Part shown: piece by piece, positions 34,219 through 44,174 of the stretch
How positions within the stretch are numbered: the first letter of the stretch is position 1
How the letters are laid out: each line of letters starts with the position of its first letter
Assembly (NCBI RefSeq): GCF_016908115.1
Contig: NZ_JAFBDH010000001.1
Location: 1 to 64,000 of the forward strand
DNA length: 64,000 nucleotides
Origin: Peptoniphilus gorbachii
GTDB lineage: Bacteria; Bacillota; Clostridia; Tissierellales; Peptoniphilaceae
Direction of reading: 5' to 3'
Translations under genes and position numbers: made by a program
The notes under the pieces: model-generated
Database searches by the model: none
The model's input: only the letters and a program-made list of their open reading frames with translations
Told to the model about the DNA's origin: nothing

Positions 34219-35510
34219 ATTATTTTTTAAAAAAATTAAAGAAATTTACCTTATTTTTTTTAATTTTATTAATTTTAATGATTTCAAGCTTAATTGGAAT
34301 TTTTTATACTAGTTTTAAGTACTCCAAAAAATATATAACTCCAAATAAGGCGTATGAATTTTTAGAAGAGAATAAGTCTGATGACATTTATTTTACTAAG
34401 GAAAATATGGACTTTTTAGGGGAAAAGAATATATGGGCTATAAGAATTGATAAAAATGGAGAAGTGATTGAAAGCTTTAACAAGCCTCATGAAGTTAAAA
34501 ATAAATTTGAAATAAGTGATATTGTAAGATTTACTAGATATTACTTAAATGATTATCCTGTCTTTACATATGTGGTAAAAGATGGAATTTTAGTCTTAGC
34601 TTATCCAAAGAATTCTTTAGATAAGTTTCCTTCTAATTACTATAATTTTGCTTTGTTAAAAGTAGATTTTATTATCTTTTTAATAAGTATTTTCTTATTT
34701 CTTCTAATAGTCTTTATATATTATCTTTATGAAGTTAAAAGTATTTTTAAAAAATTAAACCCTCTTCAAATAGCTATTAATAATGTTTTTGATGAAGACT
34801 ATGAAAAACTTCAAGAAAAAGGAGAGTTAAAAGAAATTTCTAAAACTATTAATGAGGCAAATAAAAAATTTATCAGCATTAAAAAAAGTCAATCTAGCTG
34901 GCTTAGAGGCATTAGTCACGATATTAGAACTCCTCTCACAAAGATTTCCTGGGGGATGGAAGGCCTTAAAACAAGAGAAAACTTAGATGAAATCGAAAAA
35001 ATTGAAAATCAAATTATAAAGATAAGTAAAATTATAGAGGACTTAAATTTGACCAATAGTCTTGAAAACCTAAGTGATAAGCATTTTGAATATGGGGATC
35101 CAATTTCTGTTGTAAGAAAATTAATTGTAAATAGTTTAAATGAAAATCCAAGTAGAAATCTTATTTTTGAAAATAGTGTAAATAGAGAAATAAAAATTAA
35201 AATGGACGACCATTTATTTTATAGGATGCTGGAAAATATTTTAAATAATAGCATTAAATATGGTAAGGGAAAAATTTATATAAATTATGAAAATTTAGAT
35301 AATAACTTAATTATATCCATTAAAAATGAGGGAAGTCCTATTGAAGAAAGTGTTATAAATAGATTAAGTGAAGAAAATCTATCTGATGTTTATACCCATG
35401 GAATGGGCTTATTTGTGTCAAAACAAATTTGCAAACTTCATAAGGGGAAAATGGAAGTTAAAAATCTATCTCCAGGTGTAATAGTTTCCTTTAATTTTGA
35501 TACAAAATAA
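34212..35510 (+). CDS. Sensor histidine kinase paired with the exporter
   Basis: 432 residues. Two membrane helices (about 13-36 and 153-176) enclose an external sensor of about 115 residues. A HAMP-like linker precedes the H-box GISHDIRTPLTKISW (phospho-acceptor His about 236). The ATPase domain shows MLENILNNSIKYGKG (N box), and a G box in THGMGLFVSKQI. The external domain is larger than in intramembrane-sensing BceS kinases, so direct peptide sensing is plausible, as in the C. difficile CprK system. No clear terminator follows. Confidence 0.9.
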   Translation: MLNYFLKKLKKFTLFFLILLILMISSLIGIFYTSFKYSKKYITPNKAYEFLEENKSDDIYFTKENMDFLGEKNIWAIRIDKNGEVIESFNKPHEVKNKFEISDIVRFTRYYLNDYPVFTYVVKDGILVLAYPKNSLDKFPSNYYNFALLKVDFIIFLISIFLFLLIVFIYYLYEVKSIFKKLNPLQIAINNVFDEDYEKLQEKGELKEISKTINEANKKFISIKKSQSSWLRGISHDIRTPLTKISWGMEGLKTRENLDEIEKIENQIIKISKIIEDLNLTNSLENLSDKHFEYGDPISVVRKLIVNSLNENPSRNLIFENSVNREIKIKMDDHLFYRMLENILNNSIKYGKGKIYINYENLDNNLIISIKNEGSPIEESVINRLSEENLSDVYTHGMGLFVSKQICKLHKGKMEVKNLSPGVIVSFNFDTK

Positions 35511-35618
35511 AAAGCACAAGAATCTGCTACTTATGTCCATACTATTGACGATTTGTTAAAGTATGTAATATAATAATCAATATGCTAAAAATAGCGATTT
35601 ATATAGAAAGGTGATTAA

Positions 35619-36344
35619 ATGTCAGGACATTCTAAATGGAATAATATTAAAAATAAAAAAGGTAAAGAAGATGCAAAGAAAGGCAAGATTTTTACTAAAC
35701 TTGCTAGACAAATAACTGTTGCTGCTAAAGAAGGTGGACTTGATCCAGATTATAATCCATCTCTTAAGGTTGCCATAGATAAGGCTAAGGCTGAAAATAT
35801 GCCTAACGACAATATTGATAGGGCAATTGCAAAAGCTGGCGGCGGAGATAATGACGATAATTTTGAAGAAATTGTATACGAAGGTTATGGTCCAGGTGGA
35901 GTTGCTGTTATGGTAAGTTGCTTGACAGACAATAGAAATAGAACTGCACCAGATGTAAGACATTTATTTGACAAGTATGCTGGAAACCTTGGACAACCTG
36001 GTTGCGTATCTTTTATGTTTGACAAAAAGGGTTCTCTTGGAGTTTTAAAAGAAGGACTTGATGAGGATGAATTTACTTTAACTGCAATTGATGCTGGTGC
36101 TGAAGATGTAATTGACAGGGGAGAGGCCTTTGAAATTATTACAGCTCCTGAAGATTATATTGAAGTTAGAAAAGCTTTAGAAGATCAAGGACATTCTTTT
36201 ATTGAATCTGAAATAACTTACATTCCTCAAACTACAACTGAACTTACGGATGAAGAAGATATTAAAAATATGGATAAGTTAATTGATGCCTTAGATGATA
36301 ATGATGATGTAACTGATGTCTACACTTCATGGGAGAGAGATTAA
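35619..36344 (+). CDS. yebC: YebC/PmpR-family protein
   Basis: 241 residues, standard YebC/TACO1 length. It starts [25 protein letters not shown] and contains the conserved [23 protein letters not shown] stretch. Long described as a transcription regulator, the family is now also linked to translation through proline-rich stretches. AAGG ribosome binding site. The stop overlaps the deoC start by one base (TAATG). Confidence 0.95.
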   Translation: MSGHSKWNNIKNKKGKEDAKKGKIFTKLARQITVAAKEGGLDPDYNPSLKVAIDKAKAENMPNDNIDRAIAKAGGGDNDDNFEEIVYEGYGPGGVAVMVSCLTDNRNRTAPDVRHLFDKYAGNLGQPGCVSFMFDKKGSLGVLKEGLDEDEFTLTAIDAGAEDVIDRGEAFEIITAPEDYIEVRKALEDQGHSFIESEITYIPQTTTELTDEEDIKNMDKLIDALDDNDDVTDVYTSWERD

Positions 36345-37003
36345 TGGAAATTAATAGAATTATTGACCATACTCTTTTAAAGCCTGAGGCAAGTGAAGAG
36401 CAAATTGAAAAAATTGTTAAGGAAGCAATTGAATATAATTTCTTTTCAGTTTGTGTAAATCCAACTTGGGTAAAAAAATGCTCTGAAATGTTAAAGAATA
36501 GTGGAGTAAAAGTTTGTACTGTAATTGGTTTTCCTCTTGGAGCAAATACAAAAGAAACTAAAGCCTTTGAAACTAAAAATGCTATCGAAAATGGCGCAGA
36601 TGAAATTGATATGGTTATTAACATTGGCTACATGAAATCAAAAAAATTTCATGAAGTTGAAGATGAAATTGCTGAGCTTGCAAAAATTTGCCACGACAAG
36701 GGTGCTATTTTAAAAGTAATTTTAGAAAACTGTCTTTTAACTAAGGATGAAATCAAAAAAGCTTGCCAACTTGCTGATAAAGCAGGAGCTGATTTTGTAA
36801 AAACTTCTACTGGTTTTTCTACTTCTGGAGCTGATGCAGAAGATGTTAAATTAATGAAAGAATCAATTTCAGACAGAATGAAAGTTAAAGCAAGCGGTGG
36901 AATTAGAGATTATAAAAAAGCAATGGAAATGGTAAATAATGGAGCAGATAGACTTGGAGTTTCAGCTGGTCTTGCAATTTATAAGGAGAGCAAATCATTA
37001 TGA
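36344..37003 (+). CDS. deoC: Deoxyribose-phosphate aldolase
   Basis: 219 residues from ATG 36344 (GGAGAG upstream inside yebC). DeoC splits deoxyribose-5-phosphate into acetaldehyde and glyceraldehyde-3-phosphate. [22 protein letters not shown], the Schiff-base lysine in [10 protein letters not shown] and the second lysine in VKASGGIR are all in place. It overlaps lgt by 4 bases. An unusual gene partner for lgt and yebC, but co-translation is evident. Confidence 0.95.
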   Translation: MEINRIIDHTLLKPEASEEQIEKIVKEAIEYNFFSVCVNPTWVKKCSEMLKNSGVKVCTVIGFPLGANTKETKAFETKNAIENGADEIDMVINIGYMKSKKFHEVEDEIAELAKICHDKGAILKVILENCLLTKDEIKKACQLADKAGADFVKTSTGFSTSGADAEDVKLMKESISDRMKVKASGGIRDYKKAMEMVNNGADRLGVSAGLAIYKESKSL

Positions 37004-37758
37004 GAATTAATCCCGTTGCCTTTACAATTTTTGGAATAGAAGTAAAATGGTACGGAATTTTAATAGCCCTTGGGGTCTTTTTAGCTATTTTTTTCACAGA
37101 AAAAATGGCAGAGAAGAAAAATTATACTGAGGGTCTTTATAAAGATATTTCTACAGATGTCTCTCTCTTTGCAGTTTTAATCGGTGTTCTTGGAGCAAGG
37201 CTTTATTATGTCATTTTTGAGTGGGAATATTATAGTCAGCACTTAGATGAAATTTTTGCCATAAGAAATGGCGGTCTTGCCATTTATGGAGGCATTATAG
37301 CTGGCGGATTAACTATTTATTTTTTCTGTAGGAAGAAAAAAGTAAACTTTTGGACTCTCCTTGACTGCATAGCACCAGGACTTGCCCTTGCGCAAGCTAT
37401 TGGCAGATGGGGAAATTATATTAATGGAGAAGCTCATGGTGGTCCTACAAATGTCCCTTGGGCAATTCTTGTAAACGGAGAAAGAGTTCATCCAACATTT
37501 TTTTACGAATCAATTGTAAATTTTTCTATATTTTTGTTTTTGTATTTTTATCTTTCAAAAAAGCAAAAATTTGATGGAGAGCTTATTTCTTTTTACATGA
37601 TAGTGTATGGAATTGCAAGATTTTTTATTGAAGGAATGAGAACTGATTCCCTTTATATTGGTGCTTTTAGGGTATCTCAACTTGTGAGCCTTGGCATTAT
37701 AATTTTTGGTATGGCAATAAGACTAATTGCTAAAAGTAGACAAAAGAATATAAAATAA
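37000..37758 (+). CDS. lgt: Prolipoprotein diacylglyceryl transferase
   Basis: 252 residues, seven membrane helices. Lgt attaches diacylglycerol from phosphatidylglycerol to the lipobox cysteine of prolipoproteins. The signature [15 protein letters not shown] (about residues 138-152) contains the essential Arg and Asn, and [11 protein letters not shown] and a late [12 protein letters not shown] also match. ATGA overlap with deoC. Confidence 0.95.
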   Translation: MRINPVAFTIFGIEVKWYGILIALGVFLAIFFTEKMAEKKNYTEGLYKDISTDVSLFAVLIGVLGARLYYVIFEWEYYSQHLDEIFAIRNGGLAIYGGIIAGGLTIYFFCRKKKVNFWTLLDCIAPGLALAQAIGRWGNYINGEAHGGPTNVPWAILVNGERVHPTFFYESIVNFSIFLFLYFYLSKKQKFDGELISFYMIVYGIARFFIEGMRTDSLYIGAFRVSQLVSLGIIIFGMAIRLIAKSRQKNIK

Positions 37759-37760
37759 TT

Positions 37761-37787
37761 TGGACTAGGTAACTAGTCTAATTTTTT
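37761..37787 (+). terminator. Weak terminator between lgt and queH
   Basis: GACTAG/CTAGTC arms with a GTAA loop followed by TAATTTTTT. The stem is short and AT-containing, so read-through is likely. Confidence 0.6.
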
Positions 37788-37797
37788 AGGTGATATT

Positions 37798-38409
37798 TTG
37801 AATAAAATCAATTACAATTTGGAAATGGAAAAAGTTTTAAAAAAAATTAATAAAGAAGAAAAACCTAGACTACTTTTGCATTCTTGTTGTGGTCCTTGTT
37901 CTTCTGCAATTTTGGAAAGAATAAGTGATTATTTTGATCTTGATATATTTTATTACAACCCAAATATTGATAGCGAAAATGAATTTTACAGAAGATCAGA
38001 TGAACAAATTAAACTTGTTGAAGACTTGGAGCTTGATGATAAAATTGATGTGAAAGTTATAAAATACAAGCACGAAGAATTTTTATCTTATATTAAAGGT
38101 TTCGAAAAATATGAAGAAGGCGGAGCAAGATGTTTTAGGTGTTATAGACAAAGATTAGAAAAAACAGCAAGGTATGCACAAGAAAATAATTATGATTACT
38201 TTACTACAACACTTTCAATTTCACCACACAAGGATTCACAAATTTTAAATAGACTAGGAAAATTTCTTGCAGAAAAATACAAGGTTAACTATTTATTTTC
38301 AGATTTTAAAAAGAAAAATGGCTTTAAAAGATCAGTTGAACTAACTGATAAATTTAATATGTATAGGCAAAGCTATTGTGGCTGCGAATTTAGCAGAGGT
38401 GAAGATTGA
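37798..38409 (+). CDS. queH: Epoxyqueuosine reductase QueH
   Basis: 203 residues from a TTG start preceded by AGGTGAT. QueH performs the last step of queuosine synthesis in tRNA. The metal/cluster ligands are visible: HSCCGPCSS (about residues 28-36), GARCFRCYRQRLEKTA (about 116) and SYCGCEFS near the end. This replaces QueG in many anaerobes. It overlaps the next gene by 4 bases. Confidence 0.93.
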   Translation: MNKINYNLEMEKVLKKINKEEKPRLLLHSCCGPCSSAILERISDYFDLDIFYYNPNIDSENEFYRRSDEQIKLVEDLELDDKIDVKVIKYKHEEFLSYIKGFEKYEEGGARCFRCYRQRLEKTARYAQENNYDYFTTTLSISPHKDSQILNRLGKFLAEKYKVNYLFSDFKKKNGFKRSVELTDKFNMYRQSYCGCEFSRGED

Positions 38410-39581
38410 AAAACATAAAAAATATTTTCATTATTACTGTAATTTTTATTTTGACATTGGGACTTTATCTTTCCTATACTATGAATTTTGATTTTAGCAA
38501 TCATGAAAATAAAATAGGAGAAGCTAAAAAATTAAAAACTGAAGAAATAAAAAAGGATGACAAGTCAGAAGTAAAAATCCTTGCCATGGGGGATATGATT
38601 TTTCATCAACCCATAGTTAAAAATTATAGAAGTAATGACTCTTATGACTTTACTCCAATTTTTAATAACATATCTTCTGATATAAATGAAGCAGACCTTG
38701 CTATTGCAAACTTTGAAGGTTCTGTAAATTCAAATAGAAAATTATCCGGTTTTCCTCTTTTTAATTTTCCAAAGGAAACAATTTATTCCTTAAAAAACAT
38801 TGGATTCGACCTTCTTTCAACGGCAAATAATCACGCCCTTGATACAGGACTTGATGGTATAGCTGAAACTATTAGTCACATAAATGAAAGCGGCATGAAA
38901 AACTTTGGCACTCTTGCAGAAGATGGCGACAAGGGAATAATTGTTGAAAAAAATGGAATAAAAATTGGACTGATTTCCTTTACAGACACTTTAAATGGCA
39001 TGGACTCCTTGATGAGAGGTAAAGAGTATTCAGTAAATACCTTTGCTCAAGATGTGAAGTCCGACATTCAAAATTTAAAGGACAATTCAGATATTGTAAT
39101 TGTTTATCCTCATTGGGGAAATGAATACCAATTAGTCCCAAATGATAGGCAGATTTATTTAAAGACCATGTTGCAAGAAGCTGGTGCCGATATTATTCTT
39201 GGATCTCATCCTCATGTACTTCAAAAATATGAAGTTGAAGATAAAAATAATAAAAAATATTTTACAATTTTTTCCATGGGAAATGCCCTTTCAAACCAAA
39301 GAGTTGAAAATTTAAAAAAATCTGGCGTTGATACAGGTGCGCTAATAAAATTAGTCATTGAAAAAGACAATATTAGTGGTGAAACAAAACTTAAAGAATA
39401 TGGAGTTTATCCAACTTATGTCAATAGATATAGGGCTAATGGAAAATTAAATTATGATTTAGTAAAGTTAGGAGACCTAATGCCAGGTGGTAAGCTTGAT
39501 GATGTAACTACAAAGGAATTGAAAGCTAAAGCAGATAAAAAATATAAGGAAGCTTTAAAAGTTTTGAAGGGTGAAATATGA
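38406..39581 (+). CDS. CapA-family protein with membrane anchor
   Basis: 391 residues from a TTG start overlapping the queH stop (TTGA). A single N-terminal hydrophobic segment (about 6-25) anchors or exports the protein. The PGA_cap/CapA domain follows, with a metallophosphoesterase-like set of motifs: AMGDMIFHQPIV, NFEGSV, STANNHALDTG, YPHWGNEY and LGSHPHVLQKYE. CapA homologues take part in poly-gamma-glutamate export, but stand-alone copies like this have unproven roles. Confidence 0.88.
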   Translation: MKNIKNIFIITVIFILTLGLYLSYTMNFDFSNHENKIGEAKKLKTEEIKKDDKSEVKILAMGDMIFHQPIVKNYRSNDSYDFTPIFNNISSDINEADLAIANFEGSVNSNRKLSGFPLFNFPKETIYSLKNIGFDLLSTANNHALDTGLDGIAETISHINESGMKNFGTLAEDGDKGIIVEKNGIKIGLISFTDTLNGMDSLMRGKEYSVNTFAQDVKSDIQNLKDNSDIVIVYPHWGNEYQLVPNDRQIYLKTMLQEAGADIILGSHPHVLQKYEVEDKNNKKYFTIFSMGNALSNQRVENLKKSGVDTGALIKLVIEKDNISGETKLKEYGVYPTYVNRYRANGKLNYDLVKLGDLMPGGKLDDVTTKELKAKADKKYKEALKVLKGEI

Positions 39582-40267
39582 AATTAGATGAAGTTCCAGG
39601 AACTAATTATAAAATTTTTCAAGATGATAATGAGTTTAAATACACAAGTGATGCATTGATTTTATCTTCCTTTGTAAAAAGTGGTAAAAAAGCATTGGAT
39701 CTTGGTTGTGGTAATGGAATTTTATCTCTAAGAATTTGCAATAGATTTGATGAAGTTCATGCAGTAGATAAAAATAAAAATGTTTTGGAATCCTTTAAAA
39801 AATCTATTACTTTTAACAAGTTAGAAGATAAAATATATTTGTTAGAAGAAAATATTTTTGATTTGAAAAAATTTTTTCCAACAAATTATTTTGATGCACT
39901 TGTTTTTAATCCACCTTATTACGATTATGAAAATATAAAATTTAACACCATAGAAGCTAAACATTTTTTTGAAATAGAAAAAAGCCTTTACCTAGTAAAT
40001 TATCTTCTCAAAAATTCTGGAAGTCTTTATATAATTTATCCAACTTATAGACTAGCAGAATTAATTTTTAAAATAAATAATGCAGGGTTAAGGGTAAAAA
40101 ATATAATAAATATTCATGGGAATATAAATAAAGAGGCAAAATCATCTATTATTATTGCAAAGAAGCAGGCGAATTTTGGCAATGATTTTAGAGATTTTTA
40201 CATAAGAGATGGACTAGATTATACAGACGAGATGAAAAAAGTTTATAGAAACGAGGTGATACTGTGA
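39578..40267 (+). CDS. tRNA1(Val) adenine-N6 methyltransferase-like protein
   Basis: 229 residues. SAM motif I is ALDLGCGNGILSL (about residues 36-48), and the adenine-N6-type catalytic motif is VFNPPYYDY (NPPY, about 110). Firmicute proteins of this length beside rsmI are usually called TrmN6/YabB, methylating A37 of tRNA1-Val. Fused at neither end to a GIY-YIG domain; a separate GIY-YIG gene lies at 43878. ATGA overlap with the genes on both sides (ATGA and GTGA). Confidence 0.85.
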   Translation: MKLDEVPGTNYKIFQDDNEFKYTSDALILSSFVKSGKKALDLGCGNGILSLRICNRFDEVHAVDKNKNVLESFKKSITFNKLEDKIYLLEENIFDLKKFFPTNYFDALVFNPPYYDYENIKFNTIEAKHFFEIEKSLYLVNYLLKNSGSLYIIYPTYRLAELIFKINNAGLRVKNIINIHGNINKEAKSSIIIAKKQANFGNDFRDFYIRDGLDYTDEMKKVYRNEVIL

Positions 40268-41058
40268 TTTATTTTTGCCCAACACCTATTGGGAATTTAG
40301 GCGACATAACCCTAAGGACAATTGAAATTTTAAAGTCAGTGGATATAATTTTTGCTGAAGATAAAAGAGTTACAGTAAAACTTTTAAATCACTATGAAAT
40401 AAAGGCGGAGCTTAGAACTTATCACAAGTTTAATGAAACTGAAATGTCTGAGAAAATTATTGAAAATATAAAGGACAAGGACATTGCCCTTGTAACTGAT
40501 GCTGGAATGCCTGGAATATCTGACCCTGGTGCTATTCTAGTAAGAAAATTAATTGAAGAAAATATAGATTTTAGAGTTTTACCTGGTCCCAATGCAGCTC
40601 TTACAGCCTTAGTTTTATCTGGTCTTGACACAGATCACTTCCTCTTCTATGGCTTTACATCAAATAAATCTTCTGCAAGAAAAAAGGAATTTGAATCTTT
40701 AAAAGATTTAAAATTTACTCTTATTTTTTACGAAGCACCTCATAGGATTAAAGACTTTTTAAGAGACCTATATGAAGTTTTTGGCGAGAGAAAAATTTCT
40801 ATTTCCAGAGAAATTACAAAGGTATTTGAAGAAACTATTAGATCTACTAATTCTAAAATAGTAGAAAAAGAAATTACAGAAAAGGGTGAATTTGTAATTT
40901 GTTTAGAAGGAAAGACTGAGGAAGAGACCTACGACATAAGAAAACTTTTGGAAGAAGAATTAAAAAAGGGAATGAAAAAATCTCAAGCTGTAAAAGAAAT
41001 TTCAAAAAAATATAATATTCCAAAGAATGATGTTTACAAGGAGAGTTTGGATTTATGA
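40264..41058 (+). CDS. rsmI: 16S rRNA cytidine(1402)-2'-O-methyltransferase
   Basis: 264 residues, GTG start. It opens YFCPTPIGNLGDITLRTIEIL and contains TDAGMPGISDPGAILVR and PGPNAALTALVLSG, the tetrapyrrole-methylase-fold motifs of RsmI. It modifies the ribosomal decoding site together with RsmH. The C-terminal part has the LLEEELKKGMKKSQAVKEIS helix usual in the family. ATGA overlap with nurA. Confidence 0.95.
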   Translation: MIYFCPTPIGNLGDITLRTIEILKSVDIIFAEDKRVTVKLLNHYEIKAELRTYHKFNETEMSEKIIENIKDKDIALVTDAGMPGISDPGAILVRKLIEENIDFRVLPGPNAALTALVLSGLDTDHFLFYGFTSNKSSARKKEFESLKDLKFTLIFYEAPHRIKDFLRDLYEVFGERKISISREITKVFEETIRSTNSKIVEKEITEKGEFVICLEGKTEEETYDIRKLLEEELKKGMKKSQAVKEISKKYNIPKNDVYKESLDL

Positions 41059-41999
41059 TAAATTTAAATGAACTTGAAGGACAAATTAAAAATATAAATC
41101 TAAATTTAAAGGACAAGTATGATTTTGTTTTTAAATTAAATAATGAGGATTTTAGAAATAAAATTAATAGTGAAGTTGGAAAAATTATAAAATTAAAGAA
41201 ATTTAATAAGAATGAAATTTCAAAATATAAAAGAACAGTTGGGGTTGATGGCTCAAACAATAGGTCTGGTGGAGCCTTTCCACACTTTATAGAAATTTTT
41301 CAAGGCCTTGCCAAGTCAACTGATGGTAAGGAAGTTTACAAAACTAAGGTATATACACCAACTTTAAATTCTCTTTTTGATGAACAAAATTTATCACAAA
41401 AACTTTTGGCTACAATAGAAATTGAAACTGCCCTAGAGTACATTGATAGATACGATTTTGATTACTTGATGATGGACGGTGGATTTATTAGATATAAAAT
41501 AAACTGCCTTGATTTATTTAAAGAACTTCGTGATAAATGTGAAATGAAAAATATAATTTTATTTGGTGTAATAAAGGACATAAAGACAAATGTCATATCA
41601 AGAAGTCTTGAAATTGACGAGTCTATTTACGACAGAGAAATTTTATTTAACAGATTAAAAACTGGAGAAGCTATTTTAATAAAAAATGAAATCAATAAAA
41701 AATTTATTAAAGATGGAATGGGCGAGGGATTTTCTTCTGCCTTTATGAGAACTTCCAAGTTTCCAGGAGCAGTTGGAGTGGATATTTTAGATACACAAGA
41801 GGAATATCTTGAAGAAATTTGTAATTTAATTTATTCACTTACGCCTTTGTCATCAAGAGGAGTGCCTCTTTGGCTTGATATTGTTGATAAGGATGTAAAA
41901 ATTACAGATGATATTTTAAAAATGCTTTTAGAAGAGTATTTAGATAGAGATGTTTATGAAAGATTTTTTATTTCTGAAAGAGATAAAAGAACTTTATAG
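41055..41999 (+). CDS. nurA: NurA-family nuclease
   Basis: 314 residues. The NurA domain starts at GVDGSNNRSGGAFPH (about residues 62-76), with the catalytic Asp in VDGSN, and continues to YLMMDGGFIRYK (second Asp) and a C-terminal VPLWLDIVDKDV. NurA is a DNA 5'-end resection nuclease that works with the HerA translocase. The herA gene follows after 8 bases with its own AGGAGG, so the pair is almost certainly one complex. Confidence 0.88.
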   Translation: MINLNELEGQIKNINLNLKDKYDFVFKLNNEDFRNKINSEVGKIIKLKKFNKNEISKYKRTVGVDGSNNRSGGAFPHFIEIFQGLAKSTDGKEVYKTKVYTPTLNSLFDEQNLSQKLLATIEIETALEYIDRYDFDYLMMDGGFIRYKINCLDLFKELRDKCEMKNIILFGVIKDIKTNVISRSLEIDESIYDREILFNRLKTGEAILIKNEINKKFIKDGMGEGFSSAFMRTSKFPGAVGVDILDTQEEYLEEICNLIYSLTPLSSRGVPLWLDIVDKDVKITDDILKMLLEEYLDRDVYERFFISERDKRTL

Positions 42000-42007
42000 G
42001 AGGAAAA

Positions 42008-43840
42008 ATGAAAGTACTTGGAGTTACTACTACAAGAGAAGTATATATTGGTTCAAAGGAGAAAAACTTTCGAAACAATGAATTTTTAATAGTTGAAGAT
42101 CCAGTTCAAGGAGATATTATTGGAGAAGTTGTAGATTCAAAGACTTTTAACAGATTTATTCCTCTTGATATTGGGGGAGATTTTATTGACAGCGATGTAT
42201 TATCTTCTCTTGGATCTATGGGTTATGATGTTGGCGATGAAACAGTTTATGTGGCAAAGCTAAGATTTTTTGAGGAGCTACTTTATCCACCTCTTACTGG
42301 AAGTGATTTGAGAGCGCCAGATTTTAAGGAAATTAAAAATTTATTAATAGACACTAAGCCAAATAATTCTTTGATTCTTGGCTCTATAAAAAATACAGAT
42401 AATATTGCTGAGGGCATGGATGATATTTATAAAAATCTCTTCAGTACTTTTGAAAACAATGAATACTTAAAGCAAAGGGAGCTTCCTTACTTATTTGACT
42501 ACAAATCCATGCATCAATATCCTCACATAGGAGTTTTTGGTGGATCTGGTTCTGGAAAGTCCTTTGGACTAAGAGTTGTATTAGAGGAATTAATGGAAAT
42601 GGGAGTGCCTGCAATAGTAATGGACCCCCATTATGAAATGGATTTTTCTAATAATTCTGAAATTTCTGATAAAAATTATTCTGATAAGTTTAAGTGTCTT
42701 GAAATTGGTATGCATACAGGAATAAAATTTCAAGAACTACAAAAAAGAGATTTAAAAAATCTTTTAAATGCAGCATCACCTCTAACAGATTCTATGAAAA
42801 ATGTTATAGATGTAATGTTAGCCAAGGGTTCGAGTTTTGAGTCTTTTAAAAATAAACTAGATATGCTTTTAGAAGGGCAAGAAATTGGTTCAAGAGATAA
42901 AATAATAGCTGAAATTGCTGCAGAGCCAGACATAAATAAAAAAAATAGGCTAGAAGATGTTCTTGATATTTACGAAAGATATGACAAAACTTGCAATTCA
43001 ATGAGTGTGCGTGGAGTTTTGTGGAGGCTTATAAATCTTCAAAACGAAGGAATTTTCTCTCATAATATTGACGAACTTTTAGATTTATTAAAGAGAAGAA
43101 AATTAGTAGTCCTTCAAGGTTCAACGAGAATGATAAATGTATTTTCAACTTATCTTTTGGCAAAATTATATTATCTAAGAAAAGAATATAGAGATGAGCT
43201 TTACAGAAATAATTCAAAGGTAGATTATTTTCCTCCTTTCGTAATAATTACAGACGAAGCCCATAATTTTGCACCAAAGGGATTTGACACTCCATCAAAA
43301 AGTATTTTGCGTGAAATTTCTCAAGAGGGAAGAAAGTACGGAGTATTTTTAATTCTTGCAACGCAAAGACCAACGCTTTTAGATGAGACAATTACTGCTC
43401 AGCTAAACACAAAATTAATTTTTAGAACTGTAAGGGCATCTGACATTGATACTATAAAAGAGGAAACAGACCTTTCAATAGATGAGACAAAGAGACTTCC
43501 TTATTTAAGTTCAGGCGATGTATTTATATCATCAGCAAAAAAAGGAAGAACATCTTTTGTTAGAATTAGGGCAGCTAATACAGTTTCACCACACACAGAA
43601 AATCCTTTTGATGAACTTGAAGGCCATGAAAATGAAGAATTTGAAAAGTTTTTTATAGACATAAAGGATTTACTTCCAATAGATGCGTCAAACTTAAATA
43701 CCGTTCTTATAAATTACAATAAAAAATCTGGAGAAAATTTATCCTACGACGACTTAAAAAATAACTTAGAAGAATTATGTCAAAGAGATTTTATAGAAAA
43801 AGAAGATAATTTTTTGACAGTAATGTATAAAATAAAATAA
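42008..43840 (+). CDS. herA: HerA-type DNA translocase
   Basis: 610 residues. It begins with a HAS-barrel-like beta domain (about 1-100), then the DUF87/HerA ATPase core: Walker A GGSGSGKS (about 178-185), VMDPHYEMDFS, Walker B VIITDEAHNF (about 413), the ATQRPTLLD motif and an arginine-bearing LIFRTVRASD. A hexameric dsDNA pump that feeds NurA; the pair works in end resection and, in some bacteria, in phage defence. Preceding genes are housekeeping RNA-modification genes and give no defence context. Confidence 0.9.
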   Translation: MKVLGVTTTREVYIGSKEKNFRNNEFLIVEDPVQGDIIGEVVDSKTFNRFIPLDIGGDFIDSDVLSSLGSMGYDVGDETVYVAKLRFFEELLYPPLTGSDLRAPDFKEIKNLLIDTKPNNSLILGSIKNTDNIAEGMDDIYKNLFSTFENNEYLKQRELPYLFDYKSMHQYPHIGVFGGSGSGKSFGLRVVLEELMEMGVPAIVMDPHYEMDFSNNSEISDKNYSDKFKCLEIGMHTGIKFQELQKRDLKNLLNAASPLTDSMKNVIDVMLAKGSSFESFKNKLDMLLEGQEIGSRDKIIAEIAAEPDINKKNRLEDVLDIYERYDKTCNSMSVRGVLWRLINLQNEGIFSHNIDELLDLLKRRKLVVLQGSTRMINVFSTYLLAKLYYLRKEYRDELYRNNSKVDYFPPFVIITDEAHNFAPKGFDTPSKSILREISQEGRKYGVFLILATQRPTLLDETITAQLNTKLIFRTVRASDIDTIKEETDLSIDETKRLPYLSSGDVFISSAKKGRTSFVRIRAANTVSPHTENPFDELEGHENEEFEKFFIDIKDLLPIDASNLNTVLINYNKKSGENLSYDDLKNNLEELCQRDFIEKEDNFLTVMYKIK

Positions 43841-43843
43841 ATA

Positions 43844-43883
43844 AAAACTGACTCTATAAAAAAATTAGAGTCAGTTTTTATTT
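43844..43883. terminator. Bidirectional terminator after herA
   Basis: AAAACTGACTCTA and TAGAGTCAGTTTT arms around an A-rich loop, followed by T. It overlaps the last bases of the convergent GIY-YIG gene and can serve both sides. Confidence 0.85.
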
Positions 43884-44174
43884 TTCAGTCTTTTTTAAAA
43901 GATATTCATCATACAAGTCTTGAAGAGATAAATTTTTATTGATTAGTTTTATCTTATTTCCACGACTTAAGGTTTTTATAAAATATTCCTTTTTCAGGGC
44001 GTCAGATTTATCTATACATTTTTCAGAAAATATCATTTTAACAGGAAGTCTTGATGCAGTATATTTTGATGCTATACCTTTATTATGAGATTTTAATCTT
44101 TTCTCTAAGTTATTGGTGTAACCGGTGTAAAGACTCCCGTCACTGCACTTTAAAATATATACAAAGCTAGACAT
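43878..44174 (-). CDS. GIY-YIG nuclease-family protein
   Basis: 98 residues from ATG 44174 with GGAG inside recX. The motifs are FVYILKCSDGSLYTGYTNNLEKRLKSHN (GIY-like YIL and YTG) with the catalytic Arg and a Lys/Tyr-rich continuation. This is the small UPF0213/YhbQ-type single-domain protein. The start overlaps the recX stop by 8 bases, so it is translated from the same transcript. Substrate not known. Confidence 0.88.
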   Translation of the reverse strand: MSSFVYILKCSDGSLYTGYTNNLEKRLKSHNKGIASKYTASRLPVKMIFSEKCIDKSDALKKEYFIKTLSRGNKIKLINKNLSLQDLYDEYLLKKTEK

